A stretch of 64,000 nucleotides of DNA from Chloroflexota bacterium (GTDB lineage: Bacteria > Chloroflexota > JAHJIN01): positions 1 to 64,000 of the forward strand of contig JAHJIN010000058.1 of assembly GCA_018823415.1 (NCBI GenBank), given 5' to 3'. How positions within the stretch are numbered: position 1 is the first letter of the stretch; each line of letters starts with the position of its first letter. The position numbers and the translations under genes were made by a program. The notes under the pieces are model-generated. The model did not search any database. It was not told the origin of the DNA and was given only the letters and a program-made list of their open reading frames with translations. Shown here in pieces: positions 33,486 through 42,969 of this stretch.

Positions 33486-35444
33486 TCACGGTATCAATGT
33501 GCCGCTCAGTAGAAACAGGGCCAAGACCATGCCCATCAAGATCACCCAGGCCACGGCATAGTGCCCATCTAAGGCGCTCATCAGGGTGGCGGCAAGCTGG
33601 GCCAGGCCTAGGACCAATCGCCACCCCCAGCGATAGAGCCACGCCAGATCTGCCACGTCGCCAAAACGCTCCACCGCGCGCGCCAATGACTCGCGATGCG
33701 CCGGGTCGAACCGGCTGGGCAAGTGGAGCCAGCCGCCCAGCCCGATGATGGCGCCCAGGGCCAGCAGCAGGCTGACTATGGTGAGCCAGGGGATCAGCGG
33801 GTCGGCGGCCGGCGACAGTGCCGTGATGGATAGCACCGGGTTTGACACCCCGGCCACTAGGGCCACGCTGTTTTGCAACCAGGCCAGCAAGGCCGGCGGC
33901 CACAGGCCCGGGAGCACCAGCAGCCCGGCCCCCAACCCCAGGATGCCCCAGCGCACCAGTTGCGTGGCGCGCCGGTCCGTTGCTTGCCAGCCGTGTACAT
34001 GGAACCCTGGTACCAGCACACGCACCAGGGCAATGACCATGCTGGCGTGGCAGGCCAGCAGCAAGAGATAGGCGCCGGTCTGGCCGGTTTCCACCAGCGT
34101 GTTGTATGCCATCCACTGCGCCCAAAAGCCCAGCAGCGGCGGCACGCCGGCCAGCGAGGCCAATGGCACCAGCAGCAAGACCCATTCCAGCCAGGTGCGA
34201 TCCGGACGCTCGTCGGCCTGCAAGGACAGCAGGCTGATCGCCAGGGTCAGACTCAACAAGCCCACTCCGGCCGAAGCAATGGCCTGAGGTGAGCCCTGGA
34301 TAAACACCAGCACCAGGCCACCGATCGACCCCAAAAAGGCCCAGGATAGGCGCTCTTGAGCGCTGCGACTGTGCCAGATGAGCACGGCGCCGGCCAGCAG
34401 CGACAGGATCGCCAGGGTTTGCACGCCTTGCAGGCCGGGCATTTCGCCAGAGGCCAGGGCATAAAGGCGCGCCAGCAGGTAAAAGCCAGCCAGGAACGGG
34501 ATCAGGTGTCCTAGCATGTCCAGCGGTCGGGCGACCTGCGCGGCCCAGTGGTAGCGCAGGTGGAACGGGTAGAGCATCATGCGAAAGGTGGCGGCGAGCA
34601 AAAACATGCCCAGCGTCCGGTCGGTCAGGAGGATTGGGGCCGCGCGGGTGAGCAGTAGCGTGCCGGCAAACGAGCCCACCATGAGCACCGCCCAGAGCAA
34701 GGCCACGGTGACGATCATACTGGCCGCTATCTGGATGATGAATTGCGGTGCGCCGTATTGCGGCGCGCCGTCTTGCAGCGCATCCTCACGTCGGATCGAA
34801 CCCACCCACATGGCAAACAAGGCCACATCCAGCACGATCCAACTGGCGAGAAAGGCGATCAGGTCGAGGGCAAAGGCCGCACTCACCAGCATCGCCAGCG
34901 CTGCCAGGCCCCAGGCATAATCGCTGGTGCGCGGGCTGCCCTGTGTCGCCAGAAGGATCAGCGCCAGCAGCAGCGCGATCTGGACCAGCCACAACCCCAG
35001 TTCGTCCACGCGGTAGGTAAGCCCTACATGCAGGTTGGGGATAGGGCTCCACTCCCAGATCGTGTGCGGGGGGAGATTGGCCGGCAGTTGCAAGACGTTC
35101 CACCAGGCCACGCCCACGCTGAGGATGGCGATGCCGCGCGCGGTCCGGGCCAGGGTGATGGCGCGAGCTGTCCGGGCGATGGCTGCCAGCCAGCGGCGCC
35201 AGCGCGATGCGGGCTGGTCCGGGTCTGCGGTCCGGCCGGCGCGCTGCATCCACCATTGCGGACGCCACTGCGGGCGCCGCTGCCATACCCAGGCCATGCC
35301 TCGCGCCAACCGGCCTGCGGGGTCTAGCCGCAGCCCGCCGCGATACGGCCGGTGGATGCGCCACTGGTAGCGCACGGCGGCCAGGAGCATGATAAGGGCG
35401 GCCCCGCACAGGGGCCAGGCTACTGGTTGCACGATGACAGGCAT
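33486..35444 (-). CDS. Orphan complex-I antiporter-like membrane protein (NuoL/M/N, MrpD type)
   Basis: 652 residues with some 14 hydrophobic helices and a short basic loop region at 35-100. The central part (FHLRYHWAAQVARPLDMLGHLIPFLAGFYLLARL) is recognisable as the proton-conducting antiporter module, but the usual P-x-H-x-WLPDAH motif has diverged. The other complex I or Mrp genes are not present in the window. It could be part of a proton- or sodium-coupled membrane complex elsewhere, or a lone antiporter-like protein. It starts eight bases after the PfkB kinase gene ends and is cotranscribed with it. Confidence 0.75.
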   Translation of the reverse strand: MPVIVQPVAWPLCGAALIMLLAAVRYQWRIHRPYRGGLRLDPAGRLARGMAWVWQRRPQWRPQWWMQRAGRTADPDQPASRWRRWLAAIARTARAITLARTARGIAILSVGVAWWNVLQLPANLPPHTIWEWSPIPNLHVGLTYRVDELGLWLVQIALLLALILLATQGSPRTSDYAWGLAALAMLVSAAFALDLIAFLASWIVLDVALFAMWVGSIRREDALQDGAPQYGAPQFIIQIAASMIVTVALLWAVLMVGSFAGTLLLTRAAPILLTDRTLGMFLLAATFRMMLYPFHLRYHWAAQVARPLDMLGHLIPFLAGFYLLARLYALASGEMPGLQGVQTLAILSLLAGAVLIWHSRSAQERLSWAFLGSIGGLVLVFIQGSPQAIASAGVGLLSLTLAISLLSLQADERPDRTWLEWVLLLVPLASLAGVPPLLGFWAQWMAYNTLVETGQTGAYLLLLACHASMVIALVRVLVPGFHVHGWQATDRRATQLVRWGILGLGAGLLVLPGLWPPALLAWLQNSVALVAGVSNPVLSITALSPAADPLIPWLTIVSLLLALGAIIGLGGWLHLPSRFDPAHRESLARAVERFGDVADLAWLYRWGWRLVLGLAQLAATLMSALDGHYAVAWVILMGMVLALFLLSGTLIP

Positions 35445-35451
35445 AGGTTCT

Positions 35452-36447
35452 CTACTCGCGATACGTGATAGCGTGGATCAATTCGCCGGGCGTGGGGACG
35501 GCGTTGCCGAGCTTGCGCACCACCATGCCGGCCGCGTGATTGGCCAGATGGGCCGCTTCCAGGAACGATGCGCCGGCCGTCACGGCCAGCGTGACCACAG
35601 CAGCCACCGTGTCGCCGGCCCCGGTGACATCATAGACCTCGGTACGGTTGGCGGCGGGCAGGTGGTAATAGGCGCCGGGCACGCACAGACTCATCCCCTC
35701 AGCCGCGCGTCCGATGAGCACGGCCTGGGCTGCCAACTCGCCCAGGAGCTGGTCGCCGGCGCGCCGGAAATCGTCTTCGGTCGTCAGCGCGTGGCCCAAA
35801 GCGGCCTCGGTGTCGCGCTGGTTGGCTCGCACCAGGTGAAACCCGCGCAAGCGGTCCAGGTCGCCTTGCGAATCGGCCGCCAACAAGAGGCCGCGCGCCC
35901 GGGCCAGCCCGCGGCATGCCTCTATCAGCCGCTCGCTGACCACGCCAGCCCGATAGTTGGAGACCAGGATGGCATGCGCACCGTCGCTGGCGCCTTCCAG
36001 GGCTTGTACCAGGCGCGACTGGGTGGCCTCGTCCACGGCGCGCCGGTCGATGTGGTCGATACGGGCCATCTGCTGGGGAAAGCGCAGCGTGCCCTCGGCC
36101 AGGATGCGCGTTTTGGTGCCGGTGGGCCGCGCCGGATCCACGACCAGCGCGCTGGTGTCAATGTCAGATTCGCGCAATAAGGCGCAGAGCCGTGCGCTGG
36201 CCGGGTCATCGCCCACAAGGCCGGCCTGGCGGGCGTGGCCGCCCAGCGCCACGATGTTGCGCGAGGGATTGGCGGCGCCGCCGGGGAGATAGACCCGCCG
36301 GGACAGTTCGAGCACCGGCACCGGGGCCTCACGCGAGAGGCGTGTGGCCCGGCCAATAAGGTACTCGTCCAGAAACACATCGCCCAGCACGACCACCGTG
36401 TGCCCGGCGAGCCGGGGAACCCAGGCAGCTAGATCATCTGTAAACAT
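35452..36447 (-). CDS. PfkB-family kinase, heptose-7-phosphate kinase (RfaE/HldE N-domain) type
   Basis: 331 residues. Features of the RfaE kinase branch: VLGDVFLDEYLIGRATRLS, PVLELSRRVYLPGGAANPSRN, and the catalytic VYDVTGAGDTV. It phosphorylates a sugar on the anomeric or terminal hydroxyl. The nucleotidyltransferase half of bifunctional HldE is missing. The predicted promoter places the transcript start at or next to the ATG, so the mRNA may be leaderless. Confidence 0.87.
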   Translation of the reverse strand: MFTDDLAAWVPRLAGHTVVVLGDVFLDEYLIGRATRLSREAPVPVLELSRRVYLPGGAANPSRNIVALGGHARQAGLVGDDPASARLCALLRESDIDTSALVVDPARPTGTKTRILAEGTLRFPQQMARIDHIDRRAVDEATQSRLVQALEGASDGAHAILVSNYRAGVVSERLIEACRGLARARGLLLAADSQGDLDRLRGFHLVRANQRDTEAALGHALTTEDDFRRAGDQLLGELAAQAVLIGRAAEGMSLCVPGAYYHLPAANRTEVYDVTGAGDTVAAVVTLAVTAGASFLEAAHLANHAAGMVVRKLGNAVPTPGELIHAITYRE

Positions 36448-36453
36448 GAGTCG

Positions 36454-36482
36454 ATTGTATCGGTTCCGGGCAGAACTGTCAA
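36454..36482 (-). promoter_or_regulatory. Promoter of the PfkB kinase gene, probably leaderless
   Basis: Minus strand: TTGACA (36482-36477), a 17-base spacer, TACAAT (36459-36454), then only six bases (CGACTC) before the ATG at 36447. A start seven bases after the -10 box would be the A of the ATG. There is no room for a ribosome site in the transcript. Confidence 0.75.
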
Positions 36483-36554
36483 GCGTGTATGGATAGCACC
36501 AGCCCGGTGCGCGATGATCGGCTGGCTGGCTGCACCACCCGGCAGCGAAACCTG

Positions 36555-36583
36555 TTGCTCAAAGCGCCGGGTTGGTGTACAAT
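36555..36583 (+). promoter_or_regulatory. Promoter of the AI-2E family transporter
   Basis: TTGCTC (36555-36560), a 17-base spacer and TACAAT (36578-36583). The start codon at 36612 has GGGAGG eight or so bases upstream. Confidence 0.55.
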
Positions 36584-36611
36584 GTTCTACACGTCAAGGG
36601 AGGGCGGACTG

Positions 36612-37763
36612 ATGGGCAACACGATCATGGACAACAAGTTGTTTCGAGGTCTGGCTGTCGTGCTATTGCTGTGCGGCCTGGCTTTTTTGGCCGAGCGCGT
36701 CTTGACCTTGTTGGCTTATCTCAGTGAGCCGATCCTCCTCTTTTTTCTGGCCTGGCTCATTGCCTTTGTGCTGGGGCCAGCAGCCGATTGGCTGGAGAGT
36801 CTGCACACGCCGCATTGGACCGGCCGGTTGGCCCGGCTGGGGAATCGCCGCTTTCCTCGCGTGGTGGCGGTGGCCCTGGTTTACCTGGGACTGGCGTTGC
36901 TCCTGGTGCTGACGGGCGTGTTGGTGGTGCCGGTGGTGGTGGCCCAGGCTGTGGAACTGGGACGCAACCTGCCCTCGCTGGCCGCCCAAATTCCCGATTT
37001 CGTGGAAAACCTCCAGCAAGAGCTGGTCCAACGCAACATCAACATCAACCTGGAACAGGTCTATGACGTGCAAACCCTGGTACGGCAGGTCGAAGCATAT
37101 GGGGCGGCGTTGGTCCAGAATACTGTCCAACTGGTGGCTGGCGTGGCCTATGTGGTGGCCAATGCCATCGTCATGCTCGTCATCAGCTTCTACATCATGC
37201 TGGAGGGCCGGCGCCTGGGCAATCGCTTGATCGAGCAGGCCCCGCCGCAGTACCGCGACCAGATCGAGCATTTGCGTTGGAGCGTCGGCAGCAGTTTTGG
37301 CGGGTTTGTGCGAGGGCAGATCATCCTGGCGATCTTGTTTGGCATTGGGGCCGGGGTCATTTGCCTGTTGGCGGGCCTGGATTATGCTGCGGTCATTGGC
37401 GCCATCGTGGCGACCCTGGCCCTGCTGCCCTTTATTGGCCCTATGCTCGGCTTTATACCGCCGGTGCTCATCGCTGCCTTTCAGTCCGAGTGGTGGGTGG
37501 TGCTTCTGGTACTCGCCGGCATGTTTGTGTTGCAGACCATCGTATACAACATGCTCAGTCCCAAGGTGCTGGGCGAAACCCTGGGCGGACTCAGTCCCAT
37601 CCTGGTGCTGGCGGCGGTGCTGGTGGGCATTCGAGTCTCGGGGCTGTGGGGCGCGCTCTTTGGGGTGCCGGTGGCCGGCGTGGTCTATGCCATGATCGCC
37701 CTGGGCTATCGCGAGTTTAGCAAGACCTGGCAACAAGGCCCGCCGACCGACCCAGCCGGTTGA
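36612..37763 (+). CDS. AI-2E family (PerM/YdiK-type) membrane transporter
   Basis: 383 residues from the ATG at 36612, which is preferred because of its ribosome site. There are about seven helices, the soluble loop with FVENLQQELVQRNININ, and the family's late block FIGPMLGFIPPVLIA and LSPKVLGETLGGLSPILVL. Members export AI-2 or other small molecules, or act as Na+/H+ antiporters. The role here is unknown. It stands alone and is followed by a strong hairpin. Confidence 0.88.
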   Translation: MGNTIMDNKLFRGLAVVLLLCGLAFLAERVLTLLAYLSEPILLFFLAWLIAFVLGPAADWLESLHTPHWTGRLARLGNRRFPRVVAVALVYLGLALLLVLTGVLVVPVVVAQAVELGRNLPSLAAQIPDFVENLQQELVQRNININLEQVYDVQTLVRQVEAYGAALVQNTVQLVAGVAYVVANAIVMLVISFYIMLEGRRLGNRLIEQAPPQYRDQIEHLRWSVGSSFGGFVRGQIILAILFGIGAGVICLLAGLDYAAVIGAIVATLALLPFIGPMLGFIPPVLIAAFQSEWWVVLLVLAGMFVLQTIVYNMLSPKVLGETLGGLSPILVLAAVLVGIRVSGLWGALFGVPVAGVVYAMIALGYREFSKTWQQGPPTDPAG

Positions 37764-37802
37764 CGCGCCGGGGCCGGGCTGGTCGCAAATCGAGTCATCA
37801 AG

Positions 37803-37836
37803 AAACGGGGTTGTTCCTAATGGAACAACCCCGTTT
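37803..37836. terminator. Bidirectional terminator between convergent genes
   Basis: AAACGGGGTTGTTCC (37803-37817) pairs perfectly with GGAACAACCCCGTTT (37822-37836) around TAAT, a 15-bp stem. It lies between the AI-2E transporter and the convergent pyrophosphatase gene. Confidence 0.88.
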
Positions 37837-37870
37837 GTGTGCTTGGTGCTTGTGTGTGTTTGGCTGATGG

Positions 37871-40294
37871 CTATTCGGGCTGGGCCGCAGCGTCTTCCCC
37901 TTCGCTCACGCCGCCAAAGGCCTCTTTCTTGCTATACCAGATGGCGGCGATGATGACCACCACCGTGGCGAGGGCCAGTCCCATTATCATCCAGTTCACC
38001 TGGCCGCGTTGGGCCACGATGAGGGGCACGATGAGCAGCGAAACCAGGTTCACCACCTTGATCATGGGGTTGAGGGCCGGCCCGGCGGTGTCTTTGAGCG
38101 GGTCGCCCACGGTATCGCCCACCACGGCGGCCTTGTGTGCCTCGGAGCCTTTGCCGCCATACAACCCGTCTTCGATGATCTTTTTAGCGTTATCCCAGGC
38201 GCCGCCGGCGTTAGACATGAACACGGCCAGGAGTTGGCCCACCAGGATGGTGCCGGCCAAAAAGCCACCCAGCGCCTCCAGTTGCAGCAAAAAGCCCACG
38301 GCGATGGGCGCGAGCACGGCCAGCAAGGCCAGGCTGACCAGCTCTTTTTGGGCTGCGCCGGTGCAAATGTCCACGGCCCGGGCATAGTCGGGAATCTTGG
38401 TGCCTTCCATGATGCCGGGGATGTGGAACTGCCGCCGCACCTCCTGCACGATGAGGCCGGCAGCCCGGCCCACGGAGCGAATGATCAGGCTGCTGAACAG
38501 GAAGGGCAGCGCGCCGCCGATGAGCAGCCCGATAAACACGCGCGGGTCGGCCAGGTCAAAGCCAGTGATGGCTGGCTGGCCCAGTTCGGCTGCCACCTTG
38601 TTCGCGTCGGTGATAAAGCTGCCGAACAGGGCCACGGCGGCAATGACGGCCGAGGCGATGGCGATGCCCTTGGTGATGGCCTTGGTGGTGTTGCCCACGG
38701 CGTCCAGATCGGCCATGATCTGGCGGGCCTCTGGCTCCAGGCCGGCCATCTCGCCGATGCCATTGGCGTTATCGGCAATGGGGCCAAACGTGTCCATGGC
38801 CACGTTGTTGCCGGTGTGGGATAGCATGCCGATGCCGGTCATCGCCACCGCATAGAGGATCAGCGTGGTTTGACTGGCGCCTGCTGGTGCAGCCTCGAAC
38901 GAGTAGATGATCAATGTCACAGCAATGACGCCCAGCGCGCTAAAGATGCCCAGGTCGATCTGCTTGCTTTTGCGCCAGATCAAAAAGCCGATAATGGGTG
39001 TGAGGAGCGCGCCGATAGCCAGGATGGCATAGCGCACTTCTAACGGGAATGTCACGGTATAGACCATGATGGCCGTGGCGATGGTCAGGGCGATGATGAG
39101 GATGGCCCACACGGTGCTCTCATAGCCCACAGACAGGCCAGTTAGGATGGTGGTGGCCGAGCCGGTGCGCGTGGACCGGGCGATCTCTTTCACGGGACCC
39201 GAGTCGGGGTGCGTAAAGTAGCTGGTGTACTTGTTAAAGCCCACCGCGAGCAAGATGCCGGCGGCAGTGGCGGCAAAGATGCGCAGGTCGTCCACGTAAA
39301 AGATGGCCAGCACCAAGAAACTGGCCGTAGAGATAAACGACGACAGGTCATAGCTCAGGTCCATGGCCTTGAAGGCGTCGCCCTTGGTGGGCCACCAGGA
39401 CACGGCATAGGTCCCGATAATGGAGCTGACCACGCCGATGGCGCGCACCAGCAACGGGAACACGATCCATTTAAGATCAAAGGGTTGAATCGCCAGGCCC
39501 AGGATCATGGCCGAGACGATAGTGACTTCGTAGGACTCGAATATGTCGGCGGCCATCCCGGCGCAGTCGCCTACGTTATCGCCCACTAGATCGGCGATGA
39601 CGGCGGCATTGCGCGGGTCGTCTTCGGGGATGCCGTGCTCGACTTTACCCACCAGGTCGGCCCCTACGTCGGCAGCCTTGGTATAGATGCCGCCGCCCAC
39701 GCGCATGAACAGAGCCACCAGCGTGCCGCCAAAGCCAAAGCCCAGCAGGGCCTCTGGCGCGGCTTTGCCAAAGACGATAAAGATGAGGGTGCCGCCCAGC
39801 AGGCCCAGGCCGTCAGTGAGCATGCCGGTGACGGTGCCGGAGCGGTAGGCGATCTTGAGCGCCTCGTTAAAGCTGTGGCGGGCCGCCGAGGCCACGCGAA
39901 TGTTGCCCTTGACCGCGATGTTCATGCCCCAACGACCCACCAGGATCGAAAAGGTCGAGCCCATCAAAAAGGCCCCGGCGCGGCCCAGGGCCACGGCGAG
40001 GTTGTCGAAGCCCATCTCCTGCGCCTCGGGGGCCAGCCGGGCCAGGTAGGCGGTGAAAAATAGGGCTACCACCAGGATGCCAATAAGCCAGATGATGGTA
40101 CGCAACTGACGGTTCAGGTAGGCATTGGCGCCATCGCTGATGGCCTTGGCCACCTGCTGCATCTTGGGCGTGCCGGTGTCAGCCTTGAAGGTCTGCCAGG
40201 CCAGGAACGCGGCATAGACCAATGCCGCAATCGCCACCAGGATCACGACCCACACTGACCAGAACTCGAACGGGGTGGGGTTTAGATGTGTCAT
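37871..40294 (-). CDS. hppA: Membrane-bound proton-translocating pyrophosphatase, K+-independent type
   Basis: 807 residues with about 16 helices. Pyrophosphate and Mg binding are shown by KAADVGADLVGKVE, EDDPRNAAVIADLVGDNVGD and the late VVGDTVGDPLKDTAGPALN. The motif GNTTKAITKG has Lys where K+-dependent enzymes have Ala, so this is the K+-independent class, which normally pumps protons. It couples pyrophosphate hydrolysis to ion export. AAGGAGGAGGAG precedes the ATG, and a TACAAT box lies at 40343-40338 on the minus strand. Confidence 0.97.
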   Translation of the reverse strand: MTHLNPTPFEFWSVWVVILVAIAALVYAAFLAWQTFKADTGTPKMQQVAKAISDGANAYLNRQLRTIIWLIGILVVALFFTAYLARLAPEAQEMGFDNLAVALGRAGAFLMGSTFSILVGRWGMNIAVKGNIRVASAARHSFNEALKIAYRSGTVTGMLTDGLGLLGGTLIFIVFGKAAPEALLGFGFGGTLVALFMRVGGGIYTKAADVGADLVGKVEHGIPEDDPRNAAVIADLVGDNVGDCAGMAADIFESYEVTIVSAMILGLAIQPFDLKWIVFPLLVRAIGVVSSIIGTYAVSWWPTKGDAFKAMDLSYDLSSFISTASFLVLAIFYVDDLRIFAATAAGILLAVGFNKYTSYFTHPDSGPVKEIARSTRTGSATTILTGLSVGYESTVWAILIIALTIATAIMVYTVTFPLEVRYAILAIGALLTPIIGFLIWRKSKQIDLGIFSALGVIAVTLIIYSFEAAPAGASQTTLILYAVAMTGIGMLSHTGNNVAMDTFGPIADNANGIGEMAGLEPEARQIMADLDAVGNTTKAITKGIAIASAVIAAVALFGSFITDANKVAAELGQPAITGFDLADPRVFIGLLIGGALPFLFSSLIIRSVGRAAGLIVQEVRRQFHIPGIMEGTKIPDYARAVDICTGAAQKELVSLALLAVLAPIAVGFLLQLEALGGFLAGTILVGQLLAVFMSNAGGAWDNAKKIIEDGLYGGKGSEAHKAAVVGDTVGDPLKDTAGPALNPMIKVVNLVSLLIVPLIVAQRGQVNWMIMGLALATVVVIIAAIWYSKKEAFGGVSEGEDAAAQPE

Positions 40295-40354
40295 AGGTTT
40301 CTACTCCTCCTCCTTCTTTTTTCTTGATGGTGTGCGTATTGTAGCGGTGGGTGG

Positions 40355-41530
40355 TTACAGGGGGGTTGCACGGGCGGCACGTTGCCGGGCGGCCCGGTTG
40401 CGGACCCGGGCCTCGGCGTCGGCCGGTTGGTAGGTTGCCAGGAACGATTGGCGAAACGCGGCGAATTCGCCGGCCAGGATGGCAGCCCGGATGCGCTCCA
40501 TAAGCCGGATCAGAAACCGCACATTATGGTCTGTCGCCAGTCGCAGACCCAGCACCTCACCGGCCTTGAACAGGTGGCGCAGGTAGGCCCGAGAAAAGTG
40601 CTGGCAGGTGGCGCAGTCGCAGCCCTCCTGGATGGGGCGTGGGTCGCGTTCGTACTGGGCATTGCGGATGTTGAGCCGACCGGTGTTGGTGAGCAGCGCG
40701 CCGTTGCGGGCGATGCGGGTGGGCAGCACGCAGTCAAACATGTCCACACCCCGGGCCACGCCTTCTACCAGATCTTCCGGCGAGCCTACACCCATGAGAT
40801 AGCGGGGTTTGGTCGCTGGCAGCTCGGGGACGGTGGCCTCGACCATGCGCCACATGACCGCTTTGGGTTCGCCCACGCTCAGGCCGCCAATGGCGATGCC
40901 CGGCGTATCCAGCCCGGCGATGAACCGGGCACTCTCGCGGCGCAGGTCTTCGTACATGCTGCCCTGGACGATGCCAAAAAGGGCCTGGTCTGGGCGCGTC
41001 TTGGCTGCCAGGCACGCCTCGGCCCAGCGATGGGTGCGCTCCATAGCCGCCTGGGCATAATCATGGTCGCACGGCGTGGGCGCGCATTCGTCAAAGGCCA
41101 TGACAATGTCGGCGCCCAGCAATTCCTGGGTGTGCATCACGCTGGCCGGCGTGAACCGATGGGTACTGCCGTCAATGTGGGAACGAAACATCACGCCATC
41201 GGCCTCGATGCAGCGCCGGTCGCCCAGGCTGAACACCTGATAGCCACCGCTGTCGGTGAGGATGAGGCCATTCCAGCCCATGAACTGGTGCAGGCCACCC
41301 AGATCGGTAATGACCTCGGCGCCAGGACGTAGGTAGAGGTGATAGGTATTGGACAGGATGATGCGCGTGCCGCTGGCGGTCAGGTCCCAGGGGGCCAGGG
41401 TCTTGACCGTGGCCTGGGTGCCCACCGGCATAAAGACCGGCGTGGGGACCGGGCCGCGCAGCGTTTGCAGGGTGCCAGCCCGGGCGGCGGTATTGGTGCA
41501 GGCTTGTTCGATAGTGAACGATAGGCTCAC
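40355..41530 (-). CDS. tgt: tRNA-guanine transglycosylase
   Basis: 391 residues with a GTG start at 41530 behind AGGAGG at eight bases; longer open frame upstream lies in mtaB. Catalytic aspartates are in [12 protein letters not shown] and [10 protein letters not shown], and the zinc site is [16 protein letters not shown]. It exchanges guanine 34 for preQ1 in tRNAs with GUN anticodons, on the way to queuosine. mtaB lies 47 bp upstream, giving a tRNA-modification pair. queA is not in the window. Confidence 0.97.
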   Translation of the reverse strand: MSLSFTIEQACTNTAARAGTLQTLRGPVPTPVFMPVGTQATVKTLAPWDLTASGTRIILSNTYHLYLRPGAEVITDLGGLHQFMGWNGLILTDSGGYQVFSLGDRRCIEADGVMFRSHIDGSTHRFTPASVMHTQELLGADIVMAFDECAPTPCDHDYAQAAMERTHRWAEACLAAKTRPDQALFGIVQGSMYEDLRRESARFIAGLDTPGIAIGGLSVGEPKAVMWRMVEATVPELPATKPRYLMGVGSPEDLVEGVARGVDMFDCVLPTRIARNGALLTNTGRLNIRNAQYERDPRPIQEGCDCATCQHFSRAYLRHLFKAGEVLGLRLATDHNVRFLIRLMERIRAAILAGEFAAFRQSFLATYQPADAEARVRNRAARQRAARATPL

Positions 41531-41577
41531 GCCATCGTCCTCCTGGCTGATTCTGCAAATACGAGCCGGCCAGGCCG

Positions 41578-42837
41578 TTACCCGGTGCCGATCATGCCGT
41601 CGGCGGTGACGGCGATGAGGTGCACCGGCGTGATGCGGCCGGCCGGTTGGCGTGTATCGGGGGTCGTGACCCGGATGTAGGTATCGGTGAGACCGTGCCC
41701 CTGGGCCGGGCCCGGGGTTTCCCACAACACGTCCGCCATCTGGCCCACAAATTGGGTCCGATAGCGCCGGCCGCTGCCGGCGCTCAGGGTGCGAAATGCC
41801 CAGGCGCGGGCTTGTTTGACCGGCGCGGGCACCTGGTCGGGCATCGTCGCGGCAAGAGTGCCCCGGCGCGGCGAGTATGGGAACACGTGGATGCGAGCCA
41901 GGCCCAACGCCTGGGCGAAATCCAGGCTGGCTTGATGGTCCTCGTCGGTTTCGCCAGGGAATCCCACGATGACGTCGGTGGTGAGGGCCATCAAGGGCAC
42001 GGCCTGACGTATCTGGCGAACCAGGGCGGCATAGTCGGTGGCCATGTAGCGCCGGCCCATGCGTGTCAGGGTGCGGTCGCAGCCGCTTTGCAATGGTAGG
42101 GCCAAGTGTCGGCACAAGCGTTGGTATTGCCACAGGTCCAGCAGCGCCGGGTCCAGGTCTTGCGGTTCGATAGAAGACAGGCGCAGCCGGGCCAGGTTGG
42201 TGTCTTGCAGGATGGCGTGTATCAGATCGCCCAGGCCTGGTGCGCCGGCACCCTGGTCATGGCCGTATTGGCCCAGATGGACGCCGGTGAGCACGATTTC
42301 CTGATAGCCGGCGGCCAGCCGGTCTCGCACTTCGGCCAGCACATCCAACACCTGCCGACTGTGCGGCGCGCCCCGGGCCTGGGGCACAATGCAATAGGTG
42401 CAATGGTCGGCGCAGCCATCTTGGACTTTGACCAGGGCGCGGGTGCGACCGGCCGGCGCTGGCGTGCTCGCCTCTGGCGCTACATCTGGCATCAGGGCCA
42501 GGTGTTCCGTCACCAGTTCGAACAGCCGGTCCTTGTGGGCGTTGGGAACCACCAGTCCGACGCCGGGCAGGGCCTGAAGGGCGGTGGGGTCTACTGTGGC
42601 ATAGCAGCCAGCGGCCACTATCAGCGCGCCCGGATTGCGGCGCGTCGCCCGGCGCAACAACTGGCGCGATTTACGGTCGCCCACATGAGTCACGGTACAC
42701 GTGTTGACCACCACCACGGCCGCGGGCTCGTCCCAGTTGACCACCTGAAAGCCGGCCGCAGCGAACCGGCGCGCCAGCGCCTCGGTTTCGCTCTGGTTTA
42801 CTTTGCAGCCCAGGGTGGCAAAGGCGATACTGGGCAT
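41578..42837 (-). CDS. mtaB: tRNA t6A37 methylthiotransferase MtaB
   Basis: 419 residues. The first cluster uses C11 ([10 protein letters not shown]), C47 (VNTCTVT) and C78 (AGCYA). The radical SAM cluster is C142-x3-C146-x2-C149 (GCADHCTYC). A TRAM domain follows the barrel. LGCKVNQ rather than the MiaB-type sequence, and the length, point to MtaB, which makes ms2t6A in tRNA. A structured 130-base leader lies just upstream. Confidence 0.95.
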   Translation of the reverse strand: MPSIAFATLGCKVNQSETEALARRFAAAGFQVVNWDEPAAVVVVNTCTVTHVGDRKSRQLLRRATRRNPGALIVAAGCYATVDPTALQALPGVGLVVPNAHKDRLFELVTEHLALMPDVAPEASTPAPAGRTRALVKVQDGCADHCTYCIVPQARGAPHSRQVLDVLAEVRDRLAAGYQEIVLTGVHLGQYGHDQGAGAPGLGDLIHAILQDTNLARLRLSSIEPQDLDPALLDLWQYQRLCRHLALPLQSGCDRTLTRMGRRYMATDYAALVRQIRQAVPLMALTTDVIVGFPGETDEDHQASLDFAQALGLARIHVFPYSPRRGTLAATMPDQVPAPVKQARAWAFRTLSAGSGRRYRTQFVGQMADVLWETPGPAQGHGLTDTYIRVTTPDTRQPAGRITPVHLIAVTADGMIGTG

Positions 42838-42863
42838 GGATCGTCGCGTTTCTCCGCAGAAAA

Positions 42864-42945
42864 GTCAGGGGCTGGGATGCGCCCACTTGCCCCGGCACCT
42901 GACAGGCTTTCCATGATGGAAAGTTGTGGGCGTGCTCCCAGCCCC
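42864..42945 (-). ncRNA. Candidate structured RNA leader of mtaB
   Basis: In the mRNA sense, GGGGCTGGGA (42945-42936) pairs with TCCCAGCCCC (42877-42868), extended by GTGGGCG against CGCCCAC across a small bulge. Inside is a 7-bp hairpin CTTTCCA-TCA-TGGAAAG (42923-42907). An alternative stem, GTCAGG (42903-42898) with CCTGAC... (42869-42864), competes with the outer one. TGACTTTTCT follows the main stem, so it could be a conditional terminator. It matches no RNA class I recognise. Confidence 0.5.
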
Positions 42946-42969
42946 CAGAGAGGGAGGGAAATGGCACAG

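Noticed and set aside
42864-42945. A small SRP (4.5S) RNA, because GTCAGGTGCCGG resembles its conserved loop
   Set aside because: The GGAA tetraloop and AGCA internal-loop sequence of SRP RNA are absent and the pairing is different.
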